Shown: positions 16,155 through 24,202, counted from the stretch's first letter. The stretch is 31,726 nucleotides of DNA from a virus (IMGVR_UViG_3300017706_001468:1-31726); one strand, 5' to 3'. Notes: generated from the letters alone by a model not told the origin. Numbers and translations are program-made.

Positions 16155-16661
16155 ATGAAAAGTTTTATTAACTATCTAGCAGAATCAAAACAAACATGGA
16201 AATTTAGAGTTAAAACTATCCATGAATTAACGGATGAACAATGTGATCGCATTGAGAAGCACCTAATGAAATATGACTCAAAAGGACTTGGTGCTGTGAA
16301 GAAGACAATACTACAAAGTACACCAAAAGACTTTCCTAGCCACAAAGGCTATGAAGTTTTTATGTATGAGTTTGAAACAAACTTACCAGTAAGTGGATAT
16401 CAGGTTAAAACTGAAATTCAAAACATGCTAGGATTACAAGATGGTGTATTTAAAGTAAGAGGCGAGCATGAACAAGATATCGACATGTTAGAAGAATCAT
16501 CAGAGTATGACATGGAAAAAAATGATAGTAAATTAAACGATTCAGATTATAGTGAAGCAGATAAAGTAAAAACTGATGATTATTATGGAGATAACTATAA
16601 TACCAGTTTTGTACAAGAATTGTTAAAACTTAGAAAAGAAAAGGAAAAAGACAATGAGTGA
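16155..16661 (+). CDS. Hypothetical protein with capsid-targeting-like N-terminus
   Basis: The function is unknown (168 aa). The first ten residues, MKSFINYLAE, resemble MKTYQEFIAE, the capsid-targeting peptide that starts several T4 internal head proteins. The end of that peptide (LAE followed by Ser) fits the L/I-x-E rule of the gp21 prohead protease. After it come a compact alpha/beta part (residues 14-105, with WKFRVKTIHELTD and VFMYEFETNLPVSGYQVKTEIQNML) and an acidic, disordered tail. It is driven by a late promoter, has CGGAG before the ATG, and overlaps the following acidic gene by 8 bp. Packaging into the head is a reasonable inference. Confidence 0.65.
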   Translation: MKSFINYLAESKQTWKFRVKTIHELTDEQCDRIEKHLMKYDSKGLGAVKKTILQSTPKDFPSHKGYEVFMYEFETNLPVSGYQVKTEIQNMLGLQDGVFKVRGEHEQDIDMLEESSEYDMEKNDSKLNDSDYSEADKVKTDDYYGDNYNTSFVQELLKLRKEKEKDNE

Positions 16662-17592
16662 TTTAGACAGAATTTTAAAACTTGCTGGCTTTGAAGAAAC
16701 TCAGGGTCATGTAGACGAAGCAGAACAACTAAATGCATCAGACTACAGTTGTGAAGACTGTGGCGACACAATGCATCAACCAACTACAGATTGTTCACAT
16801 GATTGTGATGATGAAACAGGTAGCTGGTGGAAAGATGAAAACGGCAATGGCGTTCCAGATTCAATGGAAGAGCGTTCCATGAAAGAAGACGATATGGAAG
16901 AAGCAGTAGGTGATTCTGCTTCAGGTTTTTATAGAATGCAAGATGAATTTGCAGGTGGTGAAGCAGATGGCGCACACAAAGTCCTTATTGACGAATTAGT
17001 GCGTTACCTAAGTGGAGACCAACTTGAAGATTTTGTTTCAGATTTTGAAAGACACCATGATCTAGTAGGCGACATGGAAGAAGCAGAAATTGATGAAGCA
17101 GAGATTGAAGAAAATGCTTTCAATCAAGCAGCGGCGGCAGCGGCACGTGCGGGCAAAGACACATTTGAGTTTGGTGGTAAAATGCACAAAACTACAATGA
17201 AAAAAGATACTGCACATAAACTAGACGATGATATCCAAATGGAAGCAGAAAAGAATTGCGGATGTGGAGAAACTCCTTGTAAAACTCATGGCAAGATGCA
17301 AGAACAAGAGATTTCAGAAGCACCTACAATGGATACAACACAACTAATTACACTACTTAAAAATGCAGGACTTAGTGAAACAGCTATTCAAGAAAAATTA
17401 AATGAATGGGCGAATACACCAGATAACATTGGAGAAGTAGAACCAAGAGAACACGGAGATGCATATGATTTTGCTCAGGGTGTAAATTTAAGTCTAAAAC
17501 GTTATTTAGATGCAGAAAACATGAAGGTAAATGTACAAGAGCATACAGTAGAAGACATGAAGGCTCTTTACGAAGCTAAAAAGACTAGCTAA
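16654..17592 (+). CDS. Acidic Cys-rich protein between gp16 and gp17
   Basis: Unknown function (312 aa), very acidic. Near residues 33-51 there is a Cys/His-rich patch (CEDCGDTMH, then CSHDC) that could bind metal, and near 200-212 a second (NCGCGETPCKTHG). The rest is low in hydrophobic residues and has a poly-Ala stretch (near 158-165). Several I-x-E sites followed by Ala (for example EIDEA and EISEA) could be cut by a gp21-type protease. It lies between gp16 and gp17 in a late unit and overlaps the preceding gene. The composition suggests a scaffold-like or head-internal protein, but no homologue is recognised. Confidence 0.6.
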   Translation: MSDLDRILKLAGFEETQGHVDEAEQLNASDYSCEDCGDTMHQPTTDCSHDCDDETGSWWKDENGNGVPDSMEERSMKEDDMEEAVGDSASGFYRMQDEFAGGEADGAHKVLIDELVRYLSGDQLEDFVSDFERHHDLVGDMEEAEIDEAEIEENAFNQAAAAAARAGKDTFEFGGKMHKTTMKKDTAHKLDDDIQMEAEKNCGCGETPCKTHGKMQEQEISEAPTMDTTQLITLLKNAGLSETAIQEKLNEWANTPDNIGEVEPREHGDAYDFAQGVNLSLKRYLDAENMKVNVQEHTVEDMKALYEAKKTS

Positions 17593-17606
17593 AGGTTATA
17601 ACAAGT

Positions 17607-17638
17607 AAAAAGGGTTAGATTAATTTCTAGCCCTTTTT
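17607..17638 (+). terminator. Terminator before gp17
   Basis: AAAAAGGGTTAGA pairs with TCTAGCCCTTTTT (one G-T pair) around a 6-base loop, ending in T-run. It ends the 16155-17592 transcript immediately before the gp17 promoter. Confidence 0.85.
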
Positions 17639-17643
17639 CTGTT

Positions 17644-17651
17644 TATAAATA
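17644..17651 (+). promoter_or_regulatory. Late promoter TATAAATA, leaderless gp17
   Basis: Perfect TATAAATA with only 5 bases (CAGTT) between it and the gp17 ATG at 17657. The expected late start lies 6 bases after the box, i.e. at the ATG itself. No Shine-Dalgarno sequence can be present. Confidence 0.8.
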
Positions 17652-17656
17652 CAGTT

Positions 17657-19219
17657 ATGGCAGTAGATACAAGATTAACCAAAACTCCTCATAAAACGGA
17701 AAAATACACAGAAGATCAACTAATGGAGTTGGCTAAATGTGCAAATGATCCTAAATATTTTATGACAGAGCATTGCTACATTCAACACCCAACAAAAGGA
17801 CGTATGCGTTTTGCTCTCTTTGACTACCAGAGAGATCTGGTAGATAATTATCACAACAATAGATTTAGTATAGCAATGCTTGCTAGACAAATGGGCAAAT
17901 CAACAGCCGCGGCAGGATACCTGTTGTGGTATGCAATGTTCCATGCTGACCAAACTATTCTTATTGCTGCACACAAGTATAGTGGTGCTCAAGAGATTAT
18001 GCAACGTATACGATTTGCATATGAAACATTACCAGATTATATTCGTGCAGGTGTAACAGCATATAATAAAGGTAGCTTAGAGTTTGATAACGGTTCACGT
18101 ATTATTGCACAAGCAACAACAGAAAACACAGGACGTGGTTTGTCCATATCACTTGCTTACTTGGACGAGTTTGCATTTGTTAGAGGAACGATAGCCAGAG
18201 AGTTCTGGACAGCATTAAGTCCAACACTTAGTACAGGTGGTAAATGTATTATTACTAGTACTCCAAATATGGACGACGACCAGTTTGCACAAATTTGGCG
18301 TGAAGCTAATAAGAATGTTGACGAATATGGAAATGAATCTGATATAGGTAAAAATGGCTTTGCCCATTTCTTAGCCACATGGATACAACACCCAGACAGA
18401 GATGAAGAATGGGCAGAAGAAGAACGTAATAAAATTGGAGAAGAACGATTTAGACGTGAACATAATTGTGAATTTATTGCGTTTGATGAAACACTTATTG
18501 ATAGTATAAAATTAGCTCAAATGGAATATCAAGATCCGTATGCTAAAATGGGACAAGTACGTTGGTATAGACCAGTTAAAAAAGATCATATATACATGGT
18601 GGCATTAGATCCAAGTTTAGGTACAGGCGGGGATAATAGTGCGATACAAGTATATGAACTACCAGGAATGAGACAGATAGCAGAATGGCAAAATAATAGA
18701 ACACGTGTTCAAGGACAGGTAAAAATTATTAAGCAAATATGTGACTATATTCATACAGAAACAAAAGGTAATTGTGAGCTTTATTATAGTATTGAAAATA
18801 ATACACTAGGGGAAGCAGCATTGGGAAGTGTTATGGAATTAGGTGAAGAAAATATACCTGGTACATTTTTAAGTGAAAGCAAAGCACACGGAAATAGTAA
18901 AAAATTTCGTAGGGGATTTACTACTACACATAAAAGCAAAATATCAGCATGTAGTAAATTAAAACATTGGATAGAAACAGATAAAATGGGTATTGCTAGT
19001 CAAAACCTATTAAGAGAACTAAAAACATTTATTGCACGTGGCAATACTTATGCAGCCAAAGAAGGTGAAACAGACGATTTAGTAATGGCCAGTATTTTGG
19101 TAATTCGCATGTCGCAAGAACTAATAAATTATGAAGAAAAGGCATACGATTATTTGCTAAGTGAAGATGCATATGATGACGATGATTTTGTTCAACCTAT
19201 GCCATTCAGTATGCTTTAA
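17657..19219 (+). CDS. 17: Terminase large subunit gp17
   Basis: This 520 aa protein is the DNA-packaging ATPase and headful nuclease. The ATPase part has a Walker A loop LARQMGKST (75-83, Lys81), Walker B YLDE (Asp170, Glu171) and the coupling motif TSTPN (about 200-204). The nuclease part has Asp318 (VALDPSLGTGG), Glu380 (YSIENNTLGEA) and Asp473/Asp474 (GETDDLVMA), the three acidic positions of the T4 gp17 RNase H-like centre. It is about 90 residues shorter than T4 gp17, mostly at the N-terminus, as is common in marine relatives. The start is fixed by the promoter; KYTEDQLMELAKCANDPKYF begins the family pattern, so a later start is unlikely. All key residues are present. Confidence 0.95.
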   Translation: MAVDTRLTKTPHKTEKYTEDQLMELAKCANDPKYFMTEHCYIQHPTKGRMRFALFDYQRDLVDNYHNNRFSIAMLARQMGKSTAAAGYLLWYAMFHADQTILIAAHKYSGAQEIMQRIRFAYETLPDYIRAGVTAYNKGSLEFDNGSRIIAQATTENTGRGLSISLAYLDEFAFVRGTIAREFWTALSPTLSTGGKCIITSTPNMDDDQFAQIWREANKNVDEYGNESDIGKNGFAHFLATWIQHPDRDEEWAEEERNKIGEERFRREHNCEFIAFDETLIDSIKLAQMEYQDPYAKMGQVRWYRPVKKDHIYMVALDPSLGTGGDNSAIQVYELPGMRQIAEWQNNRTRVQGQVKIIKQICDYIHTETKGNCELYYSIENNTLGEAALGSVMELGEENIPGTFLSESKAHGNSKKFRRGFTTTHKSKISACSKLKHWIETDKMGIASQNLLRELKTFIARGNTYAAKEGETDDLVMASILVIRMSQELINYEEKAYDYLLSEDAYDDDDFVQPMPFSML

Positions 19220-19232
19220 AATATACTTTTTG

Positions 19233-19240
19233 GATAAATA
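19233..19240 (+). promoter_or_regulatory. Late promoter GATAAATA
   Basis: GATAAATA 16 bases before the ATG at 19257. A start near 19246 leaves a very short leader. AAAGGA, the likely ribosome binding site, lies just at or after the expected +1. Confidence 0.7.
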
Positions 19241-19256
19241 CTTTAAAGGATTTAAA

Positions 19257-20537
19257 ATGGAACAACTAGCTTCAGAAATTTTTAATATATTAAAAGGTGC
19301 AAATATGGATATTGTACTGTATAACGATGCAGGACAGAAAACATTAGAACCTGCTGAGGCAACACGTTTTTATGTAATTAACGGTGATTTATTAATTACA
19401 CTTCGAAATGACAATTCTGGACAGACAGAGACTGTAGTACAAATTGGCACAGATTTTAAATTGCAAGACAACAAAACGTTACTTAACAATATCAAGTCAG
19501 TAACACATAATACGATGGGTGAATATAAATTGAGACGCTTTAACAAAAACATACAACCAAAAGATTTTTCACACCAGAGTGTGACTGAAGGATATAGTAA
19601 AGCATTTGGTAGCTTGAAAACAAGTTATATTCAAATGGAAAACTGTAGATTAATCGTCAAGCATACAAAAGGTGTGAATGAAGAAATACGTGGTTCTAGA
19701 AGTAGACATATACACTCATTGTTTGTAGAAGATGGACAAGGAAATCGCCAACAATTTCCACACAAATATATGGCAGGTGCAAAAGCAATGGCAATGCACG
19801 TCAATAATGGCGGGGTGTTTGAAGATTCAAAAGGTAATAAAATACTTGGCATTTGTGAAGAAATCACAGATTTAAATCAATTTTTAAACCATGTAAAGAG
19901 AAATAAGCTAGTAAATGAAGGTAACCAAGAAGTAGTTGAAACATGCAGAAGTCGTATGAAGCAACTTAAAGATGATATACGTAAGTTACATACAAAGGGT
20001 GGTTATGATAAACTGGCTGTAGAAGAAAAAACAGAAGAATTAGATGAAAATTCGGTTGACATTGCACAAAGATTCGTGTATGATACATTTGAGAACAGAA
20101 ACATGGATTCTGTACTTACAACAGTAGCACGTATCGTCAAGGAGAAAGAAACAATGGATCAAATTAATAAAGAAACATTGACATCACTATATGCAATGAT
20201 TAAAGATGGAGCAGACTTTAAATTAAGTCTAGATCCAAACGATCCTTCGAATCCAAATAATGAGGATCCAAAGAAATATAGCGGCCAACAAGGTCCTATG
20301 GCAAAGGTAAGCTCAATGTTATCTTACCTAGCACAAGAGACTAAGAATGATGAAGCAAGTAATGTGTTTAGTAGATTAAGTACTGCTATTCATGATATGG
20401 ACAAACAAACTATATCGCTTGTAGTTAAAGTCATCAATCATATTCTTAAAAAAGGTTACACTGGTGCTAAAAAAGAAGAATCAGTACAACCTATCGCAGA
20501 AACAGTATTAACTGCTATGCGTAGAAAAATTTCCTAA
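19257..20537 (+). CDS. Probable virion-associated protein, 426 aa
   Basis: I cannot name this protein. The ATG at 19257 is preferred over in-frame upstream starts because it follows a late promoter and AAAGGA. The N-terminal 95 residues are mixed alpha/beta. The region around 120-215 (SRSRHIHSLFVEDGQGNRQQFPHKYMAGAKAMAMHVNNGGVFED as the core) matches, from memory, a conserved protein of T4-type cyanophages of unknown function. The rest is helical and charged, ending with a basic tail. There is no membrane span. The late promoter and position after gp17 suggest a structural or head-internal role. Confidence 0.7.
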   Translation: MEQLASEIFNILKGANMDIVLYNDAGQKTLEPAEATRFYVINGDLLITLRNDNSGQTETVVQIGTDFKLQDNKTLLNNIKSVTHNTMGEYKLRRFNKNIQPKDFSHQSVTEGYSKAFGSLKTSYIQMENCRLIVKHTKGVNEEIRGSRSRHIHSLFVEDGQGNRQQFPHKYMAGAKAMAMHVNNGGVFEDSKGNKILGICEEITDLNQFLNHVKRNKLVNEGNQEVVETCRSRMKQLKDDIRKLHTKGGYDKLAVEEKTEELDENSVDIAQRFVYDTFENRNMDSVLTTVARIVKEKETMDQINKETLTSLYAMIKDGADFKLSLDPNDPSNPNNEDPKKYSGQQGPMAKVSSMLSYLAQETKNDEASNVFSRLSTAIHDMDKQTISLVVKVINHILKKGYTGAKKEESVQPIAETVLTAMRRKIS

Positions 20538-20554
20538 GGAAATCAACTATTTGC

Positions 20555-20583
20555 TTGACAGTAAGCAATAAAAATTATATACT
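20555..20583 (+). promoter_or_regulatory. sigma70-type promoter for gp32
   Basis: TTGACA (20555-20560), 17 bp, TATACT (20578-20583). It gives an approximately 70-base leader for gp32. Confidence 0.85.
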
Positions 20584-20607
20584 GTATAGGCAATTAAAGG
20601 CAAAAGC

Positions 20608-20652
20608 GCACAGATGTGTGCAATATACAATACTAATATAGGCTAATATAGG
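20608..20652 (+). promoter_or_regulatory. Putative gp32 translational operator in the leader
   Basis: The leader holds a hairpin (GCACA, loop GATG, TGTGC; 20608-20621) and then two tandem copies of CTAATATAGG (20633-20642 and 20643-20652). The second copy forms part of the ribosome binding site AGGAG. T4 gp32 represses its own mRNA by binding cooperatively to an unstructured AU-rich leader next to a folded element, and this layout is similar. The role is inferred. Confidence 0.45.
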
Positions 20653-20662
20653 AGAAAACAAT

Positions 20663-21703
20663 ATGGCAACTTTAGCAGAAATCCGTGCGAAACTCGCACA
20701 ACAAGAACAATCAACAAGTAGTAAATCTTCAGGTGGCGGCGACAACGCAATCTTTGCACATTGGAACATTGATTCCGGATCAAGTGCAACACTAAGATTC
20801 CTTCCAGATTCAGATCCAGAAAACACTTTCTTTTGGAAAGAACGTCAGATGATGCGTTTTACATTTCCAGGTGTAAAAGGTCATGACGAAAACAAACCTG
20901 TAACTATCCAGGTACCATGTGTAGAAATGTGGAATGAAACATGCCCAGTGCATGCAGAAATTCGTCCTTGGTTTAAAGACAATGCAATGGAAGATATGGC
21001 ACGTAGGTTTTGGAAAAAACGTAGCTACGTATTCCAAGGCTTTGTAACACAAAGCGATATGAATGAGGACAGTGTTCCAGAAAACCCAATTCGACGTTTT
21101 GTAATCTCCCCGCAGATTTATAAAATCATTAGTAGTGCATTAATGGATCCTGACTTCCAGGAGATTCCTACAGACTATGAAATGGGTACTGACTTTAAAA
21201 TTACCAAAGGTACTAAAGGACAGTATGCAGATTATGGTACTAGTAATTGGGCTCGTAGAGAACGATCATTAGATCAAACAGAGCGTGATGCAATTGCGGC
21301 AAATGGATTATTTAATCTAAATGACTTTCTTCCAAAGCGTCCTGACGCAGGAACATTAAATGCAATTTTTGAGATGTTTGAAGCAAGTGTAGATGGTCAA
21401 CTTTATGATCCAGAGCGTTTTGCTACATATTATCGTCCATATGGAATGGATGCGCCTGCAAATACAGGCAATGTAGCACCTGCGCCAGTAGCAGCGGCAA
21501 CACCTGCGCCAGTAGCGGCAGCAGCACCTGCGCCAGTAGCGGCACCAGTAGCAGAAACAACAACTGATACAGGCTGGCAAGATCCAAAGCCAGCGGCAAC
21601 TCCTGCCCCTGCACCAACTCCAGAACCTGCAACTGCAGGTGGTGATGAACAACCAAGCGCACAAGATATCTTGGCAATGATTCGTCAACGTAAAGAATCC
21701 TAA
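20663..21703 (+). CDS. 32: ssDNA-binding protein gp32
   Basis: This 346 aa protein coats single-stranded DNA during replication and recombination and works with UvsX. The N-terminus (MATLAEIRAKLAQQEQ) is the basic cooperativity region. The core (about 28-250) has the gp32 OB fold, with HWNIDSGSSATLRFLPD and, near 105-125, FWKKRSYVFQGFV. A zinc site is likely formed by His74, Cys86, Cys94 and His97 (T4 uses His and three Cys), so one Cys seems replaced by His. From about 268 the tail is Ala/Pro-rich with three PAPVAA-type repeats, then ends EQPSAQDILAMIRQRKES; it is much less acidic than the T4 tail. Promoter and leader structure precede it, a terminator follows. Confidence 0.92.
   Translation: MATLAEIRAKLAQQEQSTSSKSSGGGDNAIFAHWNIDSGSSATLRFLPDSDPENTFFWKERQMMRFTFPGVKGHDENKPVTIQVPCVEMWNETCPVHAEIRPWFKDNAMEDMARRFWKKRSYVFQGFVTQSDMNEDSVPENPIRRFVISPQIYKIISSALMDPDFQEIPTDYEMGTDFKITKGTKGQYADYGTSNWARRERSLDQTERDAIAANGLFNLNDFLPKRPDAGTLNAIFEMFEASVDGQLYDPERFATYYRPYGMDAPANTGNVAPAPVAAATPAPVAAAAPAPVAAPVAETTTDTGWQDPKPAATPAPAPTPEPATAGGDEQPSAQDILAMIRQRKES
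21478..21552 (+). repeat. Short tandem repeat encoding PAPVAA in gp32
   Basis: CACCTGCGCCAGTAGC occurs three times (about 27-base spacing) and encodes the Pro-Ala-Pro-Val-Ala repeats of the gp32 tail. Repeat number may vary between relatives. Confidence 0.8.
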
Positions 21704-21712
21704 AAAACTTAT

Positions 21713-21735
21713 GGAGACGGTATAGAGCCGTCTCC
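21713..21735 (+). terminator. Terminator between gp32 and uvsX
   Basis: GGAGACGG pairs with CCGTCTCC around a 7-base loop, followed by TTTATT. No separate strong promoter is visible before uvsX, so the hairpin probably reduces rather than stops read-through. Confidence 0.75.
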
Positions 21736-21760
21736 TTTATTAATTCTATTGGAGATATAA

Positions 21761-22852
21761 ATGGCAAAACCATTCGATGTAAGTAAATTCCGTAAAAGTA
21801 TTACTAAAGCGGTGCCCGGACTATCTGTCGGGTTTAATGATCCAGATACATGGATTAGTACAGGTAATTATACACTAAACAAACTTATTAGTGGAGACTT
21901 TGATAAAGGTATTCCACTTGGAAAAGTAACAGTATTAGCTGGTGAATCTGGTGCAGGCAAAAGCTATATTGCAGCAGGCAACATTGTAAAAGCGGCACAA
22001 GATCAAGGCATATTTGTTATTCTAATTGACACAGAAAATGCATTAGATGAGAAATGGCTACACGCACTGAATGTAGATACTACACCAGAAAAACTATTAA
22101 AACTTAACATGAGTATGATTGATGATGTTGCTAAAACAGTTAGTGACTTTATGAAAGATTACAAAGCAGAATATGCAGATAAAGAAAAGGACGAACGTCC
22201 TAAAGTATTGTTTGTAATTGACTCGTTAGGCATGATGCTAACACCTACAGATGTTGATCAGTTTCAAAAGGGTGACATGAAAGGTGACTTAGGACGTAAG
22301 CCCAAAGCACTAACTGCACTTGTTCGTAATACTGTTAATATGTTTGGTGAATTTAATGTTGGTATGTTATGTACAAACCACACATACGCATCACAAGACA
22401 TGTTTGATCCAGATGACAAGATTAGTGGTGGACAAGGCTTTATCTATGCATCAAGTATTGTTATTGCTATGCGTAAACTTAAATTAAAAGTAGATGCAGA
22501 TGGCAACAAAACATCACAAGTACATGGTATTAGAGCAGCATGTAAAGTAATGAAAACACGTTATGCCAAACCTTTTGAAAGTGTACAAGTGGAGATTCCA
22601 TATGAAACTGGCATGAGTCCATATAGTGGACTAGTAGATTTCTTTGAAGCAAAAGCAGTACTTAAAAAGGTAGGAAACCGTCTAGAATATACTAGTTCAA
22701 CTACCGGAGAAGTTGTTTTACAATTCCGCAAGGCATGGGAACGTAATGATAGTAACTATTTAGATTTGGTTATGCAAGAGTGGGATAACGAAGTAGTAGA
22801 TGCAATTGAAGAAGATATCATTGATGAAGAGGCAGAAGTAAATGTTGAATGA
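21761..22852 (+). CDS. uvsX: UvsX recombinase (RecA family)
   Basis: This 363 aa protein is the RecA-type strand-exchange protein of T4-type phages. Walker A is GESGAGKS (61-68, Lys67). VIDSLGMML (about 149-157) is the Walker B strand, and CTNHTYASQDMFDPDDKISGG carries the sensing and DNA-binding loops. It is close in length to T4 UvsX (391 aa). It uses gp32-coated ssDNA for homologous pairing and recombination-dependent replication. The ATG follows GGAGATATAA. Its end overlaps the next ORF by 11 bp. All motifs are intact. Confidence 0.95.
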   Translation: MAKPFDVSKFRKSITKAVPGLSVGFNDPDTWISTGNYTLNKLISGDFDKGIPLGKVTVLAGESGAGKSYIAAGNIVKAAQDQGIFVILIDTENALDEKWLHALNVDTTPEKLLKLNMSMIDDVAKTVSDFMKDYKAEYADKEKDERPKVLFVIDSLGMMLTPTDVDQFQKGDMKGDLGRKPKALTALVRNTVNMFGEFNVGMLCTNHTYASQDMFDPDDKISGGQGFIYASSIVIAMRKLKLKVDADGNKTSQVHGIRAACKVMKTRYAKPFESVQVEIPYETGMSPYSGLVDFFEAKAVLKKVGNRLEYTSSTTGEVVLQFRKAWERNDSNYLDLVMQEWDNEVVDAIEEDIIDEEAEVNVE

Positions 22853-23108
22853 TGGTGATTTAGAATTTGTATTTGCATTATATGATAGTGCAAAAGTTAT
22901 TATGGCTGAAAAAGATCGTCCTACTTGGGCTGAAGAAGTTGTTCGCCACTTAGTTGACTTTGGTATCGATGTAAAGCAATGTGCCCCTGATCTAAGTGAC
23001 CATTGTGAATTAATTGAAGCGGCAATTGCTGAGTATTTGGAAGTAGAAAACGAAGATATTGACCTGTATGGTGAATATAATGAAGATGACGAAGAATATG
23101 AATACTAA
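22842..23108 (+). CDS. Hypothetical acidic protein, 88 aa
   Basis: I do not recognise this protein. It is strongly acidic, helical in the first 65 residues (DLEFVFALYDSAKVIMAE, WAEEVVRHLVDFGIDV) and ends in a run of Asp, Glu and Tyr. There is no membrane segment. It overlaps UvsX by 11 bp and the next gene by one base, so it is translated as part of the uvsX operon. It may be a partner of UvsX or the following protein. Confidence 0.65.
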   Translation: MLNDGDLEFVFALYDSAKVIMAEKDRPTWAEEVVRHLVDFGIDVKQCAPDLSDHCELIEAAIAEYLEVENEDIDLYGEYNEDDEEYEY

Positions 23109-23566
23109 TGAGTATATGGTATAATAAAGTAGCACGTAATTTGGGGGAGATAGTTTCGGCCGTCTCTCACTTTGAACGTGAGCTCGATCAAGCAAGATTA
23201 GAAACTTCTATGAAAGGCGTTGTTGAAAAACATAGTCGAGATATGCCAGGTATTGTTGAACATCGTTTCAACCAATTACAAGAAGTAGAAGCAATATTAG
23301 AACATCTTAATACTGAAATGCGAAAACTACGAAGCAAGACTTTTCGTAAATTCCTAGAGAGTTACAATAGAGCTTTAAGTAGCCGTGATGCAGAAAAGTT
23401 TGTTGATGGAGAAGATGAAGTTGTTGATATGCAGTATCTTATTAACGAATTTAGTTTAGTGCGTAATAGATATATTGGTATAATTAAAGCATTAGAAGCA
23501 AAACAATTTCAAATAAACAACATTGTGAAATTAAGAGCCGCAGGTTTAGAAGATATTTCACTATAA
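23108..23566 (+). CDS. Helical protein, possible UvsY analogue
   Basis: This 152 aa protein directly follows UvsX and is a helical, charged protein recurring, from memory, after uvsX in marine T4-type phages. The sequence FNQLQEVEAILEHLNTEMRKLRSKTFRKFLESYNRALSSRDAEKFVDGEDEVV is consistent with a coiled helical core. Its end, VRNRYIGIIKALEAKQFQINNIVKLRAAG, resembles the end of T4 UvsY (YWGILLDFCSGALDAIKSRGFAIKHIQDMRAF) in spacing and in the aromatic and Arg positions. UvsY (137 aa) loads UvsX on gp32-coated DNA. Position and length fit, but identity is low and the equivalence is my inference. Confidence 0.6.
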   Translation: MSIWYNKVARNLGEIVSAVSHFERELDQARLETSMKGVVEKHSRDMPGIVEHRFNQLQEVEAILEHLNTEMRKLRSKTFRKFLESYNRALSSRDAEKFVDGEDEVVDMQYLINEFSLVRNRYIGIIKALEAKQFQINNIVKLRAAGLEDISL

Positions 23567-23592
23567 AAATTAAATTATTTTACAAGTTATTG

Positions 23593-23620
23593 AAAACGCA
23601 GGAAACTTTTCTTGCGTTTT
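23593..23620 (+). terminator. Terminator hairpin of regulatory cassette 2
   Basis: AAAACGCAGGAAA pairs with TTTCTTGCGTTTT; only the 2-base loop differs from the copy at 7034-7061. A TTGACA box follows three bases after the T-run. Confidence 0.85.
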
Positions 23621-23623
23621 TTC

Positions 23624-23652
23624 TTGACACCAAGACGTTTTGGTGCTATATT
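23624..23652 (+). promoter_or_regulatory. sigma70-type promoter, cassette 2
   Basis: TTGACA (23624-23629), 17 bp, TATATT (23647-23652), followed by GTATAAGTTAAA as in the other cassettes. It drives the small genes from 23688. Confidence 0.85.
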
Positions 23653-23687
23653 AAGTGTATAAGTTAAACAAACAGAAAGATTACAAC

Positions 23688-23945
23688 ATGTCAACTGATT
23701 TACGCAATGTACCAAATTTAGATTCAACACGTGAATTGACTCAAACTCGTTTTTGGGGTGGAGTTGACCGTAAGCAGTGTGTACAGATAACACAAAAGAA
23801 AGCACGTGGTTTCAGTCAGCCTACTACGTCAGATGGTTTTTTTAATCATATAGATTTGACTCGTGAACAAGCTCGTGCATTGGCTGTTGAATTGATGTTG
23901 TTTGCTGAAGGTCGTGAAGTAGAAGAATTTGAAGGAGAAGTATAA
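23688..23945 (+). CDS. Conserved small phage protein, 85 aa
   Basis: The start is taken as ATG at 23688 (MSTDLRNVPNLD), since an upstream in-frame GTG would lie at the promoter start site. The motif TRFWGGVDRKQCVQITQ followed by a helix (DLTREQARALAVELMLFAEGREVEEF) recurs, from memory, in a small protein of many marine T4-type phages. The function is unknown. It has one Cys and no membrane span. The ribosome binding site is poor (AGAAAGA). Its stop overlaps the next ATG (TAATG), so the three genes 23688-24888 form an operon. Confidence 0.7.
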   Translation: MSTDLRNVPNLDSTRELTQTRFWGGVDRKQCVQITQKKARGFSQPTTSDGFFNHIDLTREQARALAVELMLFAEGREVEEFEGEV

Positions 23946-24202
23946 TGCAGATTAAAGGCGCAATGACTGTTTTAAATAAACGTTGTGATTTTTATGGTTG
24001 GACATTTGATCAACTGATCGCTAAATTAGATGAAGGCTTTGATGAAAACTATACTGTTCTTACAGCATATGAAGTTTATAAAATGCATAATGGTTATGTA
24101 TGGTGTGGCCTTAACGGCGTTGGGTGGACTACACCTGAAAAGAGCCGTGAAGAAAGCAATGTTTATCATGGTTATGGACACCAGTTAGAGTTGGATCTGT
24201 AA
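23945..24202 (+). CDS. Hypothetical protein, 85 aa
   Basis: I do not recognise this protein. It is small, soluble and rich in aromatic residues (DFYGWTFDQLI, GYVWCGLNGVGWTT), with an N-terminal helix and an acidic end. It starts with TAATG overlapping the previous gene (GGAGAAG before it) and ends with TAATG overlapping the next. Co-translation with both neighbours is likely. Confidence 0.65.
   Translation: MQIKGAMTVLNKRCDFYGWTFDQLIAKLDEGFDENYTVLTAYEVYKMHNGYVWCGLNGVGWTTPEKSREESNVYHGYGHQLELDL

Noticed and set aside
21478-21552. CRISPR-like repeats
   Set aside because: The spacing is short, in frame, and encodes a Pro/Ala tail of gp32. There are no unique spacers.
23655-23687. Upstream GTG start for the small gene at 23688
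   Set aside because: It lies at the expected transcription start of the cassette 2 promoter. Leaderless GTG is possible but the ATG 11 codons on begins the conserved part.
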